From Amycolatopsis pittospori (GTDB lineage: Bacteria; Actinomycetota; Actinomycetes; Mycobacteriales; Pseudonocardiaceae), in NCBI RefSeq assembly GCF_013870525.1, contig NZ_JACBXD010000027.1, positions 30,014 through 94,013 on the forward strand: 64,000 bases of DNA, in the 5' to 3' direction. A program made the translations under genes and the position numbers. Below the pieces are notes generated by a model, which saw nothing but the letters and a program-made list of their open reading frames with translations, searched no databases and was not told the DNA's origin. This document shows, in pieces, positions 7,849 through 16,495 of this stretch. Numbering within the stretch: the stretch's first letter is position 1; every line of letters begins with the position of its first letter.

Positions 7849-9032
7849 GGACGATCTCCTTGTGGTAGTTCGGTTTCCCGGTCGAGGCCGGGTTCGGGCG
7901 GACCGGACTCCGCGGGTCTGCTCGCGTGGACGTCGGCCGGGTCGACGTGTTCGTCGGCCTCGCTGCGCAAGGACCGGATGCCGGAGTTGAGCACCGCCAG
8001 GAGCGGCACCGCCAGCAGTGCCCCGGCGATACCGCCGACGACCAGGCCGGTCGCGATGGCGAGCACCACCGCGAGCGGGTGGAGCTTCACCGCCCGGCCG
8101 AGCAGGAATGGTTGCAGCAGATGGCTTTCCAGTTGCTGGACGACGAGGACGACGCCGAGCAGGATCAGTGCCGGGACGAGCCCGTTGGCGACCAGCGCGA
8201 TCAGGACCGCGACCGTACCCACCACCACCGAGCCGATGATCGGCACGAACGCGCCGAGGAACACCAGCGCGGACAGGGGGATGGCCAGCGGGACACCCAG
8301 AACGGCCATACCGATTCCGATGCCGACCGCGTCCACCGTGGCCACCGCGATCGTCGCGCGTACATAGCTGACGAGCGCGGCCAGGCTCCGCCTTCCGGCG
8401 ACGTCGGCCCGGGTCCGTGTCGCGGCAGGCACCGCACGCAGCAGGAACGCCCAGATCCCTGGTCCGTCCGCGAGCAGGAAGATCAGGACGAACAACACGA
8501 GCAGCACCTGGGCCAGCACCTCGCCGACGGTCGCCGCCGTGCTCAGCGCACCGGAGGTCAGTCCGGTCCGGGAATTGGTCAGCGTGGTCACCAGCTCGTC
8601 GGCCGAATCGCGCAGTTGCGCGGCACTGAGGTGGAGCGGTCCGGTGGTGAGCCAGTTCGCCACGGCGTCGACGCTCGTCGTGAGCTGGGCCCGCAACGCC
8701 GGGAGCCCGTTGATGAAGGTGAGCACCACGAAGGTCAGCAGGCCGCCGAGCACCGCCAGCCCGCCGACCAGCACCATCGCGACGGCGAGACCGTGGGGAA
8801 CGCGATGACGGACGAGGAAACCCACCGCGGGAGCCAGCATCGCGGCGAGCAGCAACGCGATCGACACCGGCACGACCACCGCGGCGAGATAGGCGGCGAC
8901 CACGCCGAGCACGTAGAGGATCGCGCCGATGACGAGCAGTCGCCAGCTCCAAGCCGCGGTCACCCGCACCAGGCGCGGAACCACTCGCCGGACGTCGTCG
9001 TGACCGTTCGGCGCATGCCGGGGTCCGGCCAT
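7845..9032 (-). CDS. AI-2E family transporter (UPF0118-type membrane protein)
   Basis: A 395-residue integral membrane protein from ATG 9032 (GAGAGG about 10 nt upstream). There are two N-terminal membrane helices, a soluble helical middle (about residues 80-150) and then five or so helices. These include LVLFVLIFLLADGPG and GAFVPIIGSVVVG, which match the AI-2E exporter superfamily. Members move autoinducer-2, sodium/protons or unknown solutes. The tail of about 40 residues is acidic and Pro-rich. It is translationally coupled to the desaturase by a 4-bp overlap, so export and lipid modification may be linked here. Confidence 0.85.
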   Translation of the reverse strand: MAGPRHAPNGHDDVRRVVPRLVRVTAAWSWRLLVIGAILYVLGVVAAYLAAVVVPVSIALLLAAMLAPAVGFLVRHRVPHGLAVAMVLVGGLAVLGGLLTFVVLTFINGLPALRAQLTTSVDAVANWLTTGPLHLSAAQLRDSADELVTTLTNSRTGLTSGALSTAATVGEVLAQVLLVLFVLIFLLADGPGIWAFLLRAVPAATRTRADVAGRRSLAALVSYVRATIAVATVDAVGIGIGMAVLGVPLAIPLSALVFLGAFVPIIGSVVVGTVAVLIALVANGLVPALILLGVVLVVQQLESHLLQPFLLGRAVKLHPLAVVLAIATGLVVGGIAGALLAVPLLAVLNSGIRSLRSEADEHVDPADVHASRPAESGPPEPGLDRETELPQGDRP

Positions 9033-9365
9033 GGTTTGAGCCTCTCGCCGCGGATGGCTCGCCGGCTCGTTCGTGTCGTCGTCGCGACACACTGAACGTG
9101 CGCCGCCGAGGTCCGGGGCGGTCCTTCAGCGTGACGAACGAATCCGAGTCACGCGTGAAGGGCAACGAAGTGCTGTTTTCGAGGATAGTCCTGTATTCAC
9201 GGCCCGGCTGTCCGGTGGCGACGTGCACCACAGTCGCGAAGGAGTGAAAGCGCCGGGTCAGGGGGTGCCCAGGGCGTAGTCTCGGACGACCGGGCACATC
9301 TCGTGTGCCCACGTCCCGGGCCCCCGGACGGCGCCACACCACGGCTGCCCCACCGAGAGGTTCCC
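9033..9365. other. Divergent intergenic region, 333 bp
   Basis: This region lies between the AI-2E-type gene and the DUF4386 gene. It must hold both promoters, but I see no convincing -35/-10 pair, palindrome or small ORF in it. A GAGAGG ribosome site lies just before the ATG at 9366. Confidence 0.5.
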
Positions 9366-10067
9366 ATGGACTCGCTCAGGAAGACCGCGGTCGTCGCGGG
9401 CACGTTCTACCTGCTCACCTTCGTCTCGATCCCGATTCTCGCGCTCTACGGACCGGTTCGGGACCGGAACTACGTCACGGGCCCCGGTCCGGACACCGCC
9501 GTCTTCGTCGGCGGGTTGCTGGAATCGATCGTGGCCGTCGCCTGCATCGGCACGGCCGTCGCGCTGTACCCGGTGGTGAAACTGCAGCACGAGGGGGTCG
9601 CGCTGGGGTTCGTCGGCGCCCGGGTCCTCGAAGCCGCGGCCATCGGCGTGGGCGTTTCCGCTCTCCTGTCGGTCGTGACCTTGCGACGCGCCGGCGCCGG
9701 GTCGGACGGGGTGGTCGCCGGGCAGGCGCTGGTCGCCCTCTACGACCAGGCGTTCCTGCTCGGGCAAAGCCTCGTACCCGCTTTGAACGCCGTGTTGCTG
9801 GGCTATCTCCTGTACAAGTCGCGTTTGGTGCCGCGGGTGCTCCCCGTGCTGGGATTCGTCGGGGCTCCCCTGCTCGTCGCGTCCACGGTCGCGACCGCGG
9901 TCGGCCTCAAGGACATGGGCTCCGCCTGGTCGGCGCTCGGCGCGCTCCCGATCGCCCTGTGGGAGTTCTCCCTCGGTGTCTGGCTGATCGTCAAAGGTTT
10001 CAAGCCCTCACCCCTGACCTCGACGACGAACGCGGTCCCCGGCGCACCGGAGACCGCGTTCCGCTGA
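9366..10067 (+). CDS. DUF4386 family membrane protein
   Basis: A protein of 233 residues from ATG 9366, which has GAGAGG 5 nt upstream. Six hydrophobic segments are visible, beginning KTAVVAGTFYLLTFVSIP. They match DUF4386, a bacterial membrane family without a known function. The last 25 residues are polar. It is monocistronic and convergent with the small secreted protein gene. Confidence 0.8.
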   Translation: MDSLRKTAVVAGTFYLLTFVSIPILALYGPVRDRNYVTGPGPDTAVFVGGLLESIVAVACIGTAVALYPVVKLQHEGVALGFVGARVLEAAAIGVGVSALLSVVTLRRAGAGSDGVVAGQALVALYDQAFLLGQSLVPALNAVLLGYLLYKSRLVPRVLPVLGFVGAPLLVASTVATAVGLKDMGSAWSALGALPIALWEFSLGVWLIVKGFKPSPLTSTTNAVPGAPETAFR

Positions 10068-10085
10068 TCCGTCAGCCCGGTCCGA

Positions 10086-10484
10086 TCACACGTCGTACTC
10101 GTAGAGGTAGGCGTTCACGCTGTTGCCGCTGTTGTACTGCGAGGTGAATCCCTTCCGGTTCCCCTTCGGGCAGGCCGCCGGGCTGAAGTAGGTGTTGCCG
10201 TTCGGCCAGATCGCCTTCACCTTCGCGCACTGCCCGTCCGCCGCGGTGTCCTCCACCCAGCCGCTGATCCGGACCCGCCCACCGGAGCACTGCACCTCCC
10301 AGTACGCCTTCGCCCCGGACGTGCTCGGGGAAAAGGTCTGCCCGCAGGTGCCGAGTGTGGTGATGGGACCATCCGACGCCGCGGGCGCGGCCGACGCGCC
10401 CGGTGCCATGGCGACGAGGACGGCGCTCGCCGCCGCCACCGTGGAACCGATGACCGCGCTGCGAATCGTGCGAGTAACAGCCAT
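10086..10484 (-). CDS. Small secreted protein, four cysteines, function unknown
   Basis: A 132-residue protein with a Sec signal peptide (RTIRSAVIG, hydrophobic stretch, cleavage near GASAAPAA). The mature domain of about 95 residues has four cysteines and many aromatic, Gly and Asn residues. It suggests a compact beta-rich extracellular domain stabilised by two disulfides. GGGAGG lies 8 nt before the ATG. I do not recognise the family; it resembles the many small exported proteins of actinomycetes that accompany inhibitors or lectins. Confidence 0.7.
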   Translation of the reverse strand: MAVTRTIRSAVIGSTVAAASAVLVAMAPGASAAPAASDGPITTLGTCGQTFSPSTSGAKAYWEVQCSGGRVRISGWVEDTAADGQCAKVKAIWPNGNTYFSPAACPKGNRKGFTSQYNSGNSVNAYLYEYDV

Positions 10485-10594
10485 GGTGCGAACCTCCCAG
10501 TCAGGACGGCCGACTTGCCGACCGTAGGAGGAATTGTTGTCAGACAAGGAAGTTTGTGAAACTGGCTTCGCCGCCATGGCGATTCCGCCAGCCG

Positions 10595-10846
10595 TCAACC
10601 GCCGTGGCGATCCCGCCCGATGACGTCCTGGGCGAGTCCCACCTTGGTGGCGGCGACCGCCGCGCCGACCCGCGACGCGACCCCCAGTTTGAGCAGGATA
10701 CGGCTGACGTGTGCCCGGACCGTCCGTTCGCCGATGCCGAGCTCGCGGGCGATTTCCCGGTCCGTTTTGTCCCCCGTGATCAGCGCCAGTACCTCGGTTT
10801 CCCGATCGCTGAGCGCCGCGATGCATTCTCCCAGTTGTGCACGCAT
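10595..10846 (-). CDS. Stand-alone LuxR-type HTH protein (83 aa)
   Basis: Almost the whole protein is a GerE/LuxR DNA-binding domain: LSDRETEVLALITGDKTD, then IARELGIGERTVRAHVSRIL and KLGVASRVGAAV. There is no receiver or sensor domain, so it cannot be phospho-controlled in the usual way. It may act by binding DNA alone or by pairing with full-length NarL-type regulators, such as the one at 12282-12929. GAGGGG precedes the ATG by 9 nt. A truncated response regulator is an alternative, but no remnant of a receiver is seen upstream. Confidence 0.7.
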   Translation of the reverse strand: MRAQLGECIAALSDRETEVLALITGDKTDREIARELGIGERTVRAHVSRILLKLGVASRVGAAVAATKVGLAQDVIGRDRHGG

Positions 10847-11007
10847 GTCCGCTGCCCCTCGTCTCCGCGGCGGCCCGGGCGATACAGCCGGGGCCTGCGT
10901 CCCACCCCCTGTCTACCAAGTTCCCGCCTCCGGGATACCGCCTTTAGGGCAGTTCGTGAAAGTTCTTCGTTGTCCCGAACGGTTTCCGAACCGGGATCGG
11001 ACGGAAA

Positions 11008-12180
11008 TTATCCCCCGGAAACCGGCGTGGTAACGGGTTTCTCACTGTCCGAATCGGACAGACCGCGAGCGAGCGCGCAGATCAGGACGGATCCCGAAAT
11101 CAGGTACGCGTTGCCGACGAGGGCTTGTCCGAGGTTCCAGGTGCGTTCGGTGCCGCCACCGCCGGGGACCACGGCGACGGTCCATCCGGTGAACAGGACG
11201 GCGACGATCGGCACCACCGCGCGCTTCGCCCTCGTGCACAGGTAACCGAGGGCCGGCACGACCCACACCCAGTGGTGTGTCCACGAAATCGGACTGACGA
11301 GCAGCGCGCAGCCGGCCGTCACCAGCAGGGCCGCGCGATCGTCGCCCGCTCGGTGCAGCCGCCGCACAAGCCACATCATGACCGCCGCGCAGAGTACGCC
11401 GAAGCAGCCGATCAGCACCGTCGCCGTCCGGCCCTCGGGCAGGGTCCGTGCGATGAACCCTTGCCACGACTGGTTTCCCACCCAGCCTTTCATCTCCGCG
11501 AAGTGGTCGTTGAAGATCGCGGACGTCCAATAGCGCAGGGAATCCTTCGGTAGCACGGCGAACGCCAGCGCCGTGCTACCGAGGAACGCCGCCAGCGCGC
11601 GGACCGCGTCGGCGGTCCGCCGGACGAGCAGGAGGTGGACGATGAAGATCAGCGGGATCAGTTTGACCGCCGACGCGATGCCGATCCCGATTCCGCTGAA
11701 GCGCGAACCACGCAGGAGAAGCACGTCCGCGATCACCACGGCCATCAGAACGAGGTTCACCTGCCCGAGTCCGATCGTCTGCCACACCGGTTGCAGGGCG
11801 AACGCGCCGAGCAGCAGGAACGGGACATACGCGCGCTCGGTGAACGGCCGAAGCGCGACGTAGAGCGAAGGCGCCGCGGCGATCGCCAGCAAGCACCAGC
11901 TCACCTGTGTCGGCAGCGCGGTCAGCGTGACGAAGAGCAGCGCGGCGAACGGCGGATAGGTGAACGGCAGGTCCGGCACCCAGCCGGGTAACGCGGTCAG
12001 GTGCGCGTACAGCGGTTCCCCATGGATCACCGCGGACCCACCGGCGCGGTAGACGGCGGAATCGATCCCCAGCGGAGTATCGGTGAGCCACCAGACGAGC
12101 GCGATCGCGGTGAGCACGACGACCGCGGCACCGATGACGATCGGCGTCGCGTGGGCGCGCAAGGCGTTGATCCGGTCCAT
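11008..12180 (-). CDS. GT87 family polyprenol-phosphate mannosyltransferase-like membrane protein
   Basis: A 390-residue multispanning protein with about ten membrane helices. It has the GT-C style first loop (TPLGIDSAVYRAGG), then TYPPFAALLFVTL and later SWTHHWVWVVPALGYL, features of DUF2029/GT87 enzymes. These transfer mannose or arabinose from polyprenol phosphate to lipoglycans at the outer membrane face. The start is ATG 12180, because the longer frame runs into the response-regulator gene. It lies just downstream of the two-component operon on the same strand. Confidence 0.82.
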   Translation of the reverse strand: MDRINALRAHATPIVIGAAVVVLTAIALVWWLTDTPLGIDSAVYRAGGSAVIHGEPLYAHLTALPGWVPDLPFTYPPFAALLFVTLTALPTQVSWCLLAIAAAPSLYVALRPFTERAYVPFLLLGAFALQPVWQTIGLGQVNLVLMAVVIADVLLLRGSRFSGIGIGIASAVKLIPLIFIVHLLLVRRTADAVRALAAFLGSTALAFAVLPKDSLRYWTSAIFNDHFAEMKGWVGNQSWQGFIARTLPEGRTATVLIGCFGVLCAAVMMWLVRRLHRAGDDRAALLVTAGCALLVSPISWTHHWVWVVPALGYLCTRAKRAVVPIVAVLFTGWTVAVVPGGGGTERTWNLGQALVGNAYLISGSVLICALARGLSDSDSEKPVTTPVSGG

Positions 12181-12241
12181 GGGTGAACGATCTCCGTTGT
12201 CCGGCCTGGGCACATCGCCCGGCGGAACCGTCTTGGCGCCA

Positions 12242-12282
12242 CTACCCCGGTAGCACCGGACGGCGAACCCGTACCCCGGTAC
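12242..12282. promoter_or_regulatory. Pair of 12-bp palindromes with core TACCCCGGTA
   Basis: CTACCCCGGTAG (12242-12253) and GTACCCCGGTAC (12271-12282) share a 10-bp core with centres 29 bp apart. They sit in the 101-bp gap between the response-regulator gene and the GT87 gene; the second abuts the regulator's stop codon. They may form an operator for the GT87 gene or weak terminators. Confidence 0.35.
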
Positions 12283-12929
12283 TAGTCGGTACCGGGCACG
12301 ATGAGCCCGGCCTCGTAGGCGACCACGACGGCTTGCGCGCGATCGCGGACGCCGAGTTTGGTGAAGACCCGGCTGACGTGGGATTTCGCCGTCTGCTCGG
12401 CGATCACCAGCGCTTCGGCGATCTCGGCGTTGGACAACCCGCGCGCGATGAGCCGGAGCACGTCGGTTTCGCGGGCGGTCAGGTCCGCCAGCCGCGCGGG
12501 TCCCGCGTGTGTCCGGGTGAACTCGCCGATCAGCCGCTTCGTGACCGCCGGAGCGAAGAGCGCGTTGCCCGCGGCGACCACCCTGACGGCGGTGACCAGG
12601 TCGTCCAGCGGGGCGTCCTTCAGGAGGAAACCGCTGGCCCCCGCCCGCAGCCCGCCGAACACGTACTCGTCGATGTCGAAGGTGGTGAGCATCAGCACGC
12701 GGATCTCGTGCCATCGCGCCACGATGCGTTGGGTCGCCTCGAGCCCGTCCAGTTCCGGCATGCGCACGTCCATCAGGACGACGTCCGGTTCGAGTTCGGC
12801 GCACAGGGCGATGGCGGCGGCCCCGTCGGGCGCCTCCCCCACCACGTGGATGTCGTCCTGCGCGTCGAGCACGGCGCGGAAGCTCTGCCGGACCATGGTC
12901 TGGTCGTCGGCGATGACCACCGAGATCAC
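12282..12929 (-). CDS. NarL/LuxR family response regulator
   Basis: A 215-residue protein. The receiver domain spans residues 1-120, with acidic pocket D8/D9, phospho-acceptor D54 (LMDVRMPE) and lysine in LLKDAP. A linker leads to a GerE HTH at about 150-210 (LTARETDVLRLIARGLSNAEIAEAL). It is coupled to the upstream histidine kinase by a 4-bp overlap, so the two form a cognate pair. Likely targets are the adjacent GT87 or DUF418 genes, which is inference. Confidence 0.93.
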   Translation of the reverse strand: MISVVIADDQTMVRQSFRAVLDAQDDIHVVGEAPDGAAAIALCAELEPDVVLMDVRMPELDGLEATQRIVARWHEIRVLMLTTFDIDEYVFGGLRAGASGFLLKDAPLDDLVTAVRVVAAGNALFAPAVTKRLIGEFTRTHAGPARLADLTARETDVLRLIARGLSNAEIAEALVIAEQTAKSHVSRVFTKLGVRDRAQAVVVAYEAGLIVPGTD

Positions 12930-14167
12930 GGTTCGGACCGCCCCCCATCGTCGAGTGGCACGGTCAGCGCCACCCGGAAACCGCCGTCCGGTTTCACCCG
13001 CGCGTCGAGATCCGCCGCGAGCATAGCGGCCCGTTCCCGCATCCCCAGCAGTCCGTGACCGGCGCCGGTCTGCCCGGTCCGCGTCGGCCGCTCGCCGGGG
13101 CCGTTCTCGATCACCAGCCGGACCGAACGCGGATGGGCCACGAGTTCGACGGACACCGGCGCGCCGGGAGCGTGCCGGATCGCGTTGCTCAGTGCCTCCT
13201 GCGCGATCCGGCAGACCGACAGCGCGACCCCGGCGGGGACGACGTCGAGATCACCGCGGACGTCGAGCTCGCACGGGGTCCCCGCGGCCCGGACCCGGTC
13301 GACGAGTTCACTCACCATGGCCAGCCCCGGTTGCGGCGCGACCAGGGCGTCGCCGTCCCCGGACCGGAGGACTCCGAGCAGCCTGCGTAGTTCGGTCATG
13401 CCCTCGCGGGCGGTCCCGGCGAGATCGGCGAACTCCCGCAGCACCCCTTCGTCGAGATCGGCCTTGCCGGGACCGGCGAAGCGGAACCGGGCCGAATCCG
13501 CGCGCAGCGCGAGGACGGACATGTGGTGCGCGACCACGTCGTGCAGTTCCCGCGCGATGACGGCGCGCTCCTCCAGGACCGCCGCCCGTCTTTCCTCGGC
13601 GATCCGGCGGTCCTGGTCCGCGGCGCGCGCCTCTTCGGCGAGACGGCGCTGGCGGACCGTGTTACCGAGGAAGAACAGCATCCCGCCCAGTACGACGAGC
13701 AGCGCCGTGTCGCGCCAATCGCGCAGGAAGGGTGCCATGGCGGCGAACGAGATCAGCGCCGCGCAGGCCAGTTCCCGCTGGTCGTTGCTCGCCCCGACGA
13801 GGTAGAACACGACGGCGGCGGCGAGCGCGAGGCCCGGCGACCACGGCCAGCTCCAGAACTGGACCATCCGCGGCAGCGTCGGCGGCGTCAGCACGATGCC
13901 CACGAGCAGCGCGCGCCAGCCCCACAGTGGTGAACGGATCGCGAGCAGGCAGGGAATCACGCTGATGAGCACGTTGAACGTCTTCGCGGCAGGCGGTGCC
14001 GAGCCGATCGCGAAGGTGAGGAAACCCGCCCAGAGCCCGCCCCCGACGATGGCGACGGTACGCAGCCTGCGCAGCCCCACCGAGCGTATCGATGGGGTGT
14101 CCGTCCCGGTGAACGCCACATGGAGCAGGACGTCCCACCACGCCCGCAGACGCCGCGCCTCGACCAT
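12926..14167 (-). CDS. Sensor histidine kinase (HisKA_3/NarX-type)
   Basis: A 413-residue kinase. The N-terminal half has about five membrane helices with very short loops, suggesting intramembrane or cell-envelope sensing. A coiled coil rich in Arg/Glu (about residues 180-210) leads to the HisKA_3 motif ARELHDVVAHHMSVL, with the phospho-accepting His in ELHD. The ATPase domain follows (ALSNAIRHAP, VIENGPG, GHGLLGMRERAA). It overlaps the response regulator by 4 bp and begins 8 bp after the DUF418 gene, so all three are probably co-transcribed. Confidence 0.92.
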   Translation of the reverse strand: MVEARRLRAWWDVLLHVAFTGTDTPSIRSVGLRRLRTVAIVGGGLWAGFLTFAIGSAPPAAKTFNVLISVIPCLLAIRSPLWGWRALLVGIVLTPPTLPRMVQFWSWPWSPGLALAAAVVFYLVGASNDQRELACAALISFAAMAPFLRDWRDTALLVVLGGMLFFLGNTVRQRRLAEEARAADQDRRIAEERRAAVLEERAVIARELHDVVAHHMSVLALRADSARFRFAGPGKADLDEGVLREFADLAGTAREGMTELRRLLGVLRSGDGDALVAPQPGLAMVSELVDRVRAAGTPCELDVRGDLDVVPAGVALSVCRIAQEALSNAIRHAPGAPVSVELVAHPRSVRLVIENGPGERPTRTGQTGAGHGLLGMRERAAMLAADLDARVKPDGGFRVALTVPLDDGGRSEP

Positions 14168-14175
14168 CCGACCCC

Positions 14176-15423
14176 TTACCGCCCCCTGGAAGACGACCTT
14201 CTCCGAGGTCGATCATCTGCCTTCGGCGCTTCAGCCGCTTCGTCACCCCTGTTCGCGGGTTCGATCTCGACCGGTGTCCGTGGTTCGGGCACCGGCGCGG
14301 CGGACCGCTTACGGCGTTGCGGGGCCTGGTAGGCCCACTGCCAGACGAGTTCCACCGGTCCCCGGGAGAACCGCCGCATCCACAGGACCGCGAACACCAC
14401 GAACACCGCCGAGATACCGGCGAAGGCACCGATGACCCACCATGGTCGCGAGTCCTGCAGCGTGACGGCGAGGCCGAACCCCCAGCTGTAGCAGAGCACG
14501 CTCGCGACGAGGTTCTGCAGGATGTAGCTGGACATCGCCATCCGGCCGACCGCGGTCAGGCCCCGGCGCACCGGACCCGGTTCCTCCCGCATCCGGTGCA
14601 CCAGCGAGGTGATCAGCCCGAGCAGTCCGACGGCCACGATCGGGGCGGCGAGGTAGCGGGCGACGAGGAACCACTGCGGTCCGCTCCACGCCGCGAACAG
14701 GTCGATCGGCAGGCCGATGCCGAACCCGATCCAGATCATCCGGCGCTGGACGATCCGGCCGCGCGGGGAGTTCTCGAGCGCGCCGGCCCTCAGCAACCGG
14801 CTTCCCAGCAGGAAGAGCGTGATACTCAGCGGGATCACCAGGACGGCCTCGGCGCGGTACACACCCGCCAGCACGAGCCGCTCGTTCACCTGGCCGAGCC
14901 AGGTCGCGGCCCGCTGCCCGCCGCCGCCCATCCCCGGCCCGGCGGCCAGGAGCATGGAGAGCCCGATGACCCCCGCCACCAGCGAAAGCCCCTGCCAGAT
15001 CATCCAGCCGTGGATCACCCGTCGTTTCCGGCCGATCAGATAGGCGACCACCACGGACACGATCGCGTAGTACATGAGTACGTCGAACTCGAAGATCAGC
15101 ACGTAGTGCACGGTGCCTTCGAACAGGAGCAACGCCGATCGCCAGAGGTACCACCCCGGCCAGCGCGCGCCGCGTTTCCGGGCGGACCGGTACTGCAGTT
15201 CGAGCCCGACTCCGAAGAGGATCGACAGCAGGGCCAGGAACTTCCCGTTGCTGAGGGATCGGAGCAGTACTTCGACCCAACCGTCGACCGAATCCGTGGA
15301 CGGCAGCGCCATGAAGCCCGCCCCGCCCTGTGGATCGGTGAAGATCCAGATGTTGGTACCGAGTGTGCCGAGGATCGCGACCCCACGCAGCACATCGAGT
15401 GACTGGAGACGGTCGGTGCCCAC
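14176..15423 (-). CDS. DUF418 family membrane protein
   Basis: A 415-residue protein. It starts with RLQSLDVLRGVAILGTLGTNI, the signature of DUF418/YeiB-type membrane proteins, and has about ten membrane helices. It ends with a basic, Pro-rich tail of some 50 residues. AGGAGG lies about 6 nt before the start. The role is unknown; relatives are proposed to handle acylated envelope components. It leads the operon with the two-component system, which suggests the kinase may monitor something it makes or moves. Confidence 0.82.
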   Translation of the reverse strand: MGTDRLQSLDVLRGVAILGTLGTNIWIFTDPQGGAGFMALPSTDSVDGWVEVLLRSLSNGKFLALLSILFGVGLELQYRSARKRGARWPGWYLWRSALLLFEGTVHYVLIFEFDVLMYYAIVSVVVAYLIGRKRRVIHGWMIWQGLSLVAGVIGLSMLLAAGPGMGGGGQRAATWLGQVNERLVLAGVYRAEAVLVIPLSITLFLLGSRLLRAGALENSPRGRIVQRRMIWIGFGIGLPIDLFAAWSGPQWFLVARYLAAPIVAVGLLGLITSLVHRMREEPGPVRRGLTAVGRMAMSSYILQNLVASVLCYSWGFGLAVTLQDSRPWWVIGAFAGISAVFVVFAVLWMRRFSRGPVELVWQWAYQAPQRRKRSAAPVPEPRTPVEIEPANRGDEAAEAPKADDRPRRRSSSRGR

Positions 15424-15660
15424 AAAGCCTCCTGATAACCAGGCGTGATCAAGCGGTCACGTTCGAAGGTAATCAGCTGTTCGCTCGGCGTCGTCCTACT
15501 TTGGGTGTAGCCGAGGATGAGACGGATGGGGGTAGGTCTCATCCACCTGGCGGACCCACGGAGCCCCGTCTCATTGACGCCGTCTTGGCGAACGCCGCCG
15601 CGATCGGAGCGAGTACGTTCTGATGGACGGCGGACGGCGCCGCCGAGGGAAAGGGACGTG

Positions 15661-16404
15661 ATGGATCAGTTTCGCGACACCACCGCGGCGTTGCGGGAGA
15701 TCACGGAGTCGATGCGGCTCGACGAGTCCCGCGACGACCTGCTGGTGCGAGTGGCGAAAAAGGTGGTCGGCCTGCTGCCCGGTGCGGACGCGGCCACCGT
15801 CACGTTGTACTCCGGCGACGAGCCGAGCACCGTCGCCGCCACCGACGAGTCCCTGCTCCCCCTCGACAAGGCGCAGTACTCCGCCGACGAGGGCCCGTGC
15901 CTGAAGGCGGCCTCCAGCGGGGAGATCGTCCGCACGCGACTGGAGACCGCCGCCGAACGCTGGCCGGATTTCGCGGCCGCCGCCGAGCAACTCGGCGTCA
16001 AGACCGCGCTGGCCTGCCCCCTGTTCCTCCCCGACGACGGCCACGGCTACCGGCGCCGCGAGACCGAGCCGCTGGCCGGCGCGCTCAACGTCTGGAGCTT
16101 CGAAGAGAACGCCTTCGACCCGGTCGAGGCGGCCCTGGTCGCGATGTTCACCTCGGCGATCTCGGCGATCATCCTGACCGCGTCCCGCTGGGCCGCCGCC
16201 GAGAAACAGGCGGAGACCCTGGTCGCCGCGCTGGAGACCAGGGACGCCATCGCCACCGCGAAGGGCATCGTGATGGCACGTTTGGAACTGAACGCCGACG
16301 AGGCCTTCCGCTGGCTCACCGAGGCGTCCCAGCACACGAACCGCAAGATCCGCGAGATCGCCGTGCTGATCGCCGAGGACCCGGCGGCGGTGTTCGGCCG
16401 CTAG
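15661..16404 (+). CDS. GAF-ANTAR domain regulator (3)
   Basis: A 247-residue protein from ATG 15661. The GAF domain spans about residues 15-170 (YSADEGPCLKAASSGEIVRT) and retains one cysteine in the EGPC motif. The ANTAR domain lies at about 185-245 (ALETRDAIATAKGIVMARLEL). It is monocistronic and followed by a strong bidirectional hairpin. As the third GAF-ANTAR protein within 11 kb, it may integrate a related stress signal; cognate RNA targets are not visible nearby. Confidence 0.88.
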   Translation: MDQFRDTTAALREITESMRLDESRDDLLVRVAKKVVGLLPGADAATVTLYSGDEPSTVAATDESLLPLDKAQYSADEGPCLKAASSGEIVRTRLETAAERWPDFAAAAEQLGVKTALACPLFLPDDGHGYRRRETEPLAGALNVWSFEENAFDPVEAALVAMFTSAISAIILTASRWAAAEKQAETLVAALETRDAIATAKGIVMARLELNADEAFRWLTEASQHTNRKIREIAVLIAEDPAAVFGR

Positions 16405-16435
16405 GCGTCCAGGGCGCCGGTACCGAGTGGGTCGA

Positions 16436-16489
16436 GTTGGTCGTGAGTGGCGATTCGGGTTCTAACCCGAATCGCCACTCACGACCAAC
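16436..16489. terminator. Bidirectional hairpin between convergent genes
   Basis: A perfect 26-bp inverted repeat (16436-16461 and 16464-16489) with a 2-nt loop. It fills the 91-bp gap between the GAF-ANTAR gene and the oxidoreductase gene. There is no long U-run; this type of stem is common at convergent gene ends in this window. Confidence 0.75.
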
Positions 16490-16495
16490 CGGGCG

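Noticed and set aside
7849..9342. Long open frame extending the second desaturase to 849 residues.
   Set aside because: The extension is the exporter gene read in another frame; its composition is Arg/Gly/Pro-rich nonsense, and a proper ATG with coupled overlap exists at 7848.
12181..12948. Upstream extension of the GT87 gene to 646 residues.
   Set aside because: The extension is antisense to nothing new: it is the response-regulator gene in a shifted frame. The membrane protein starts at ATG 12180.
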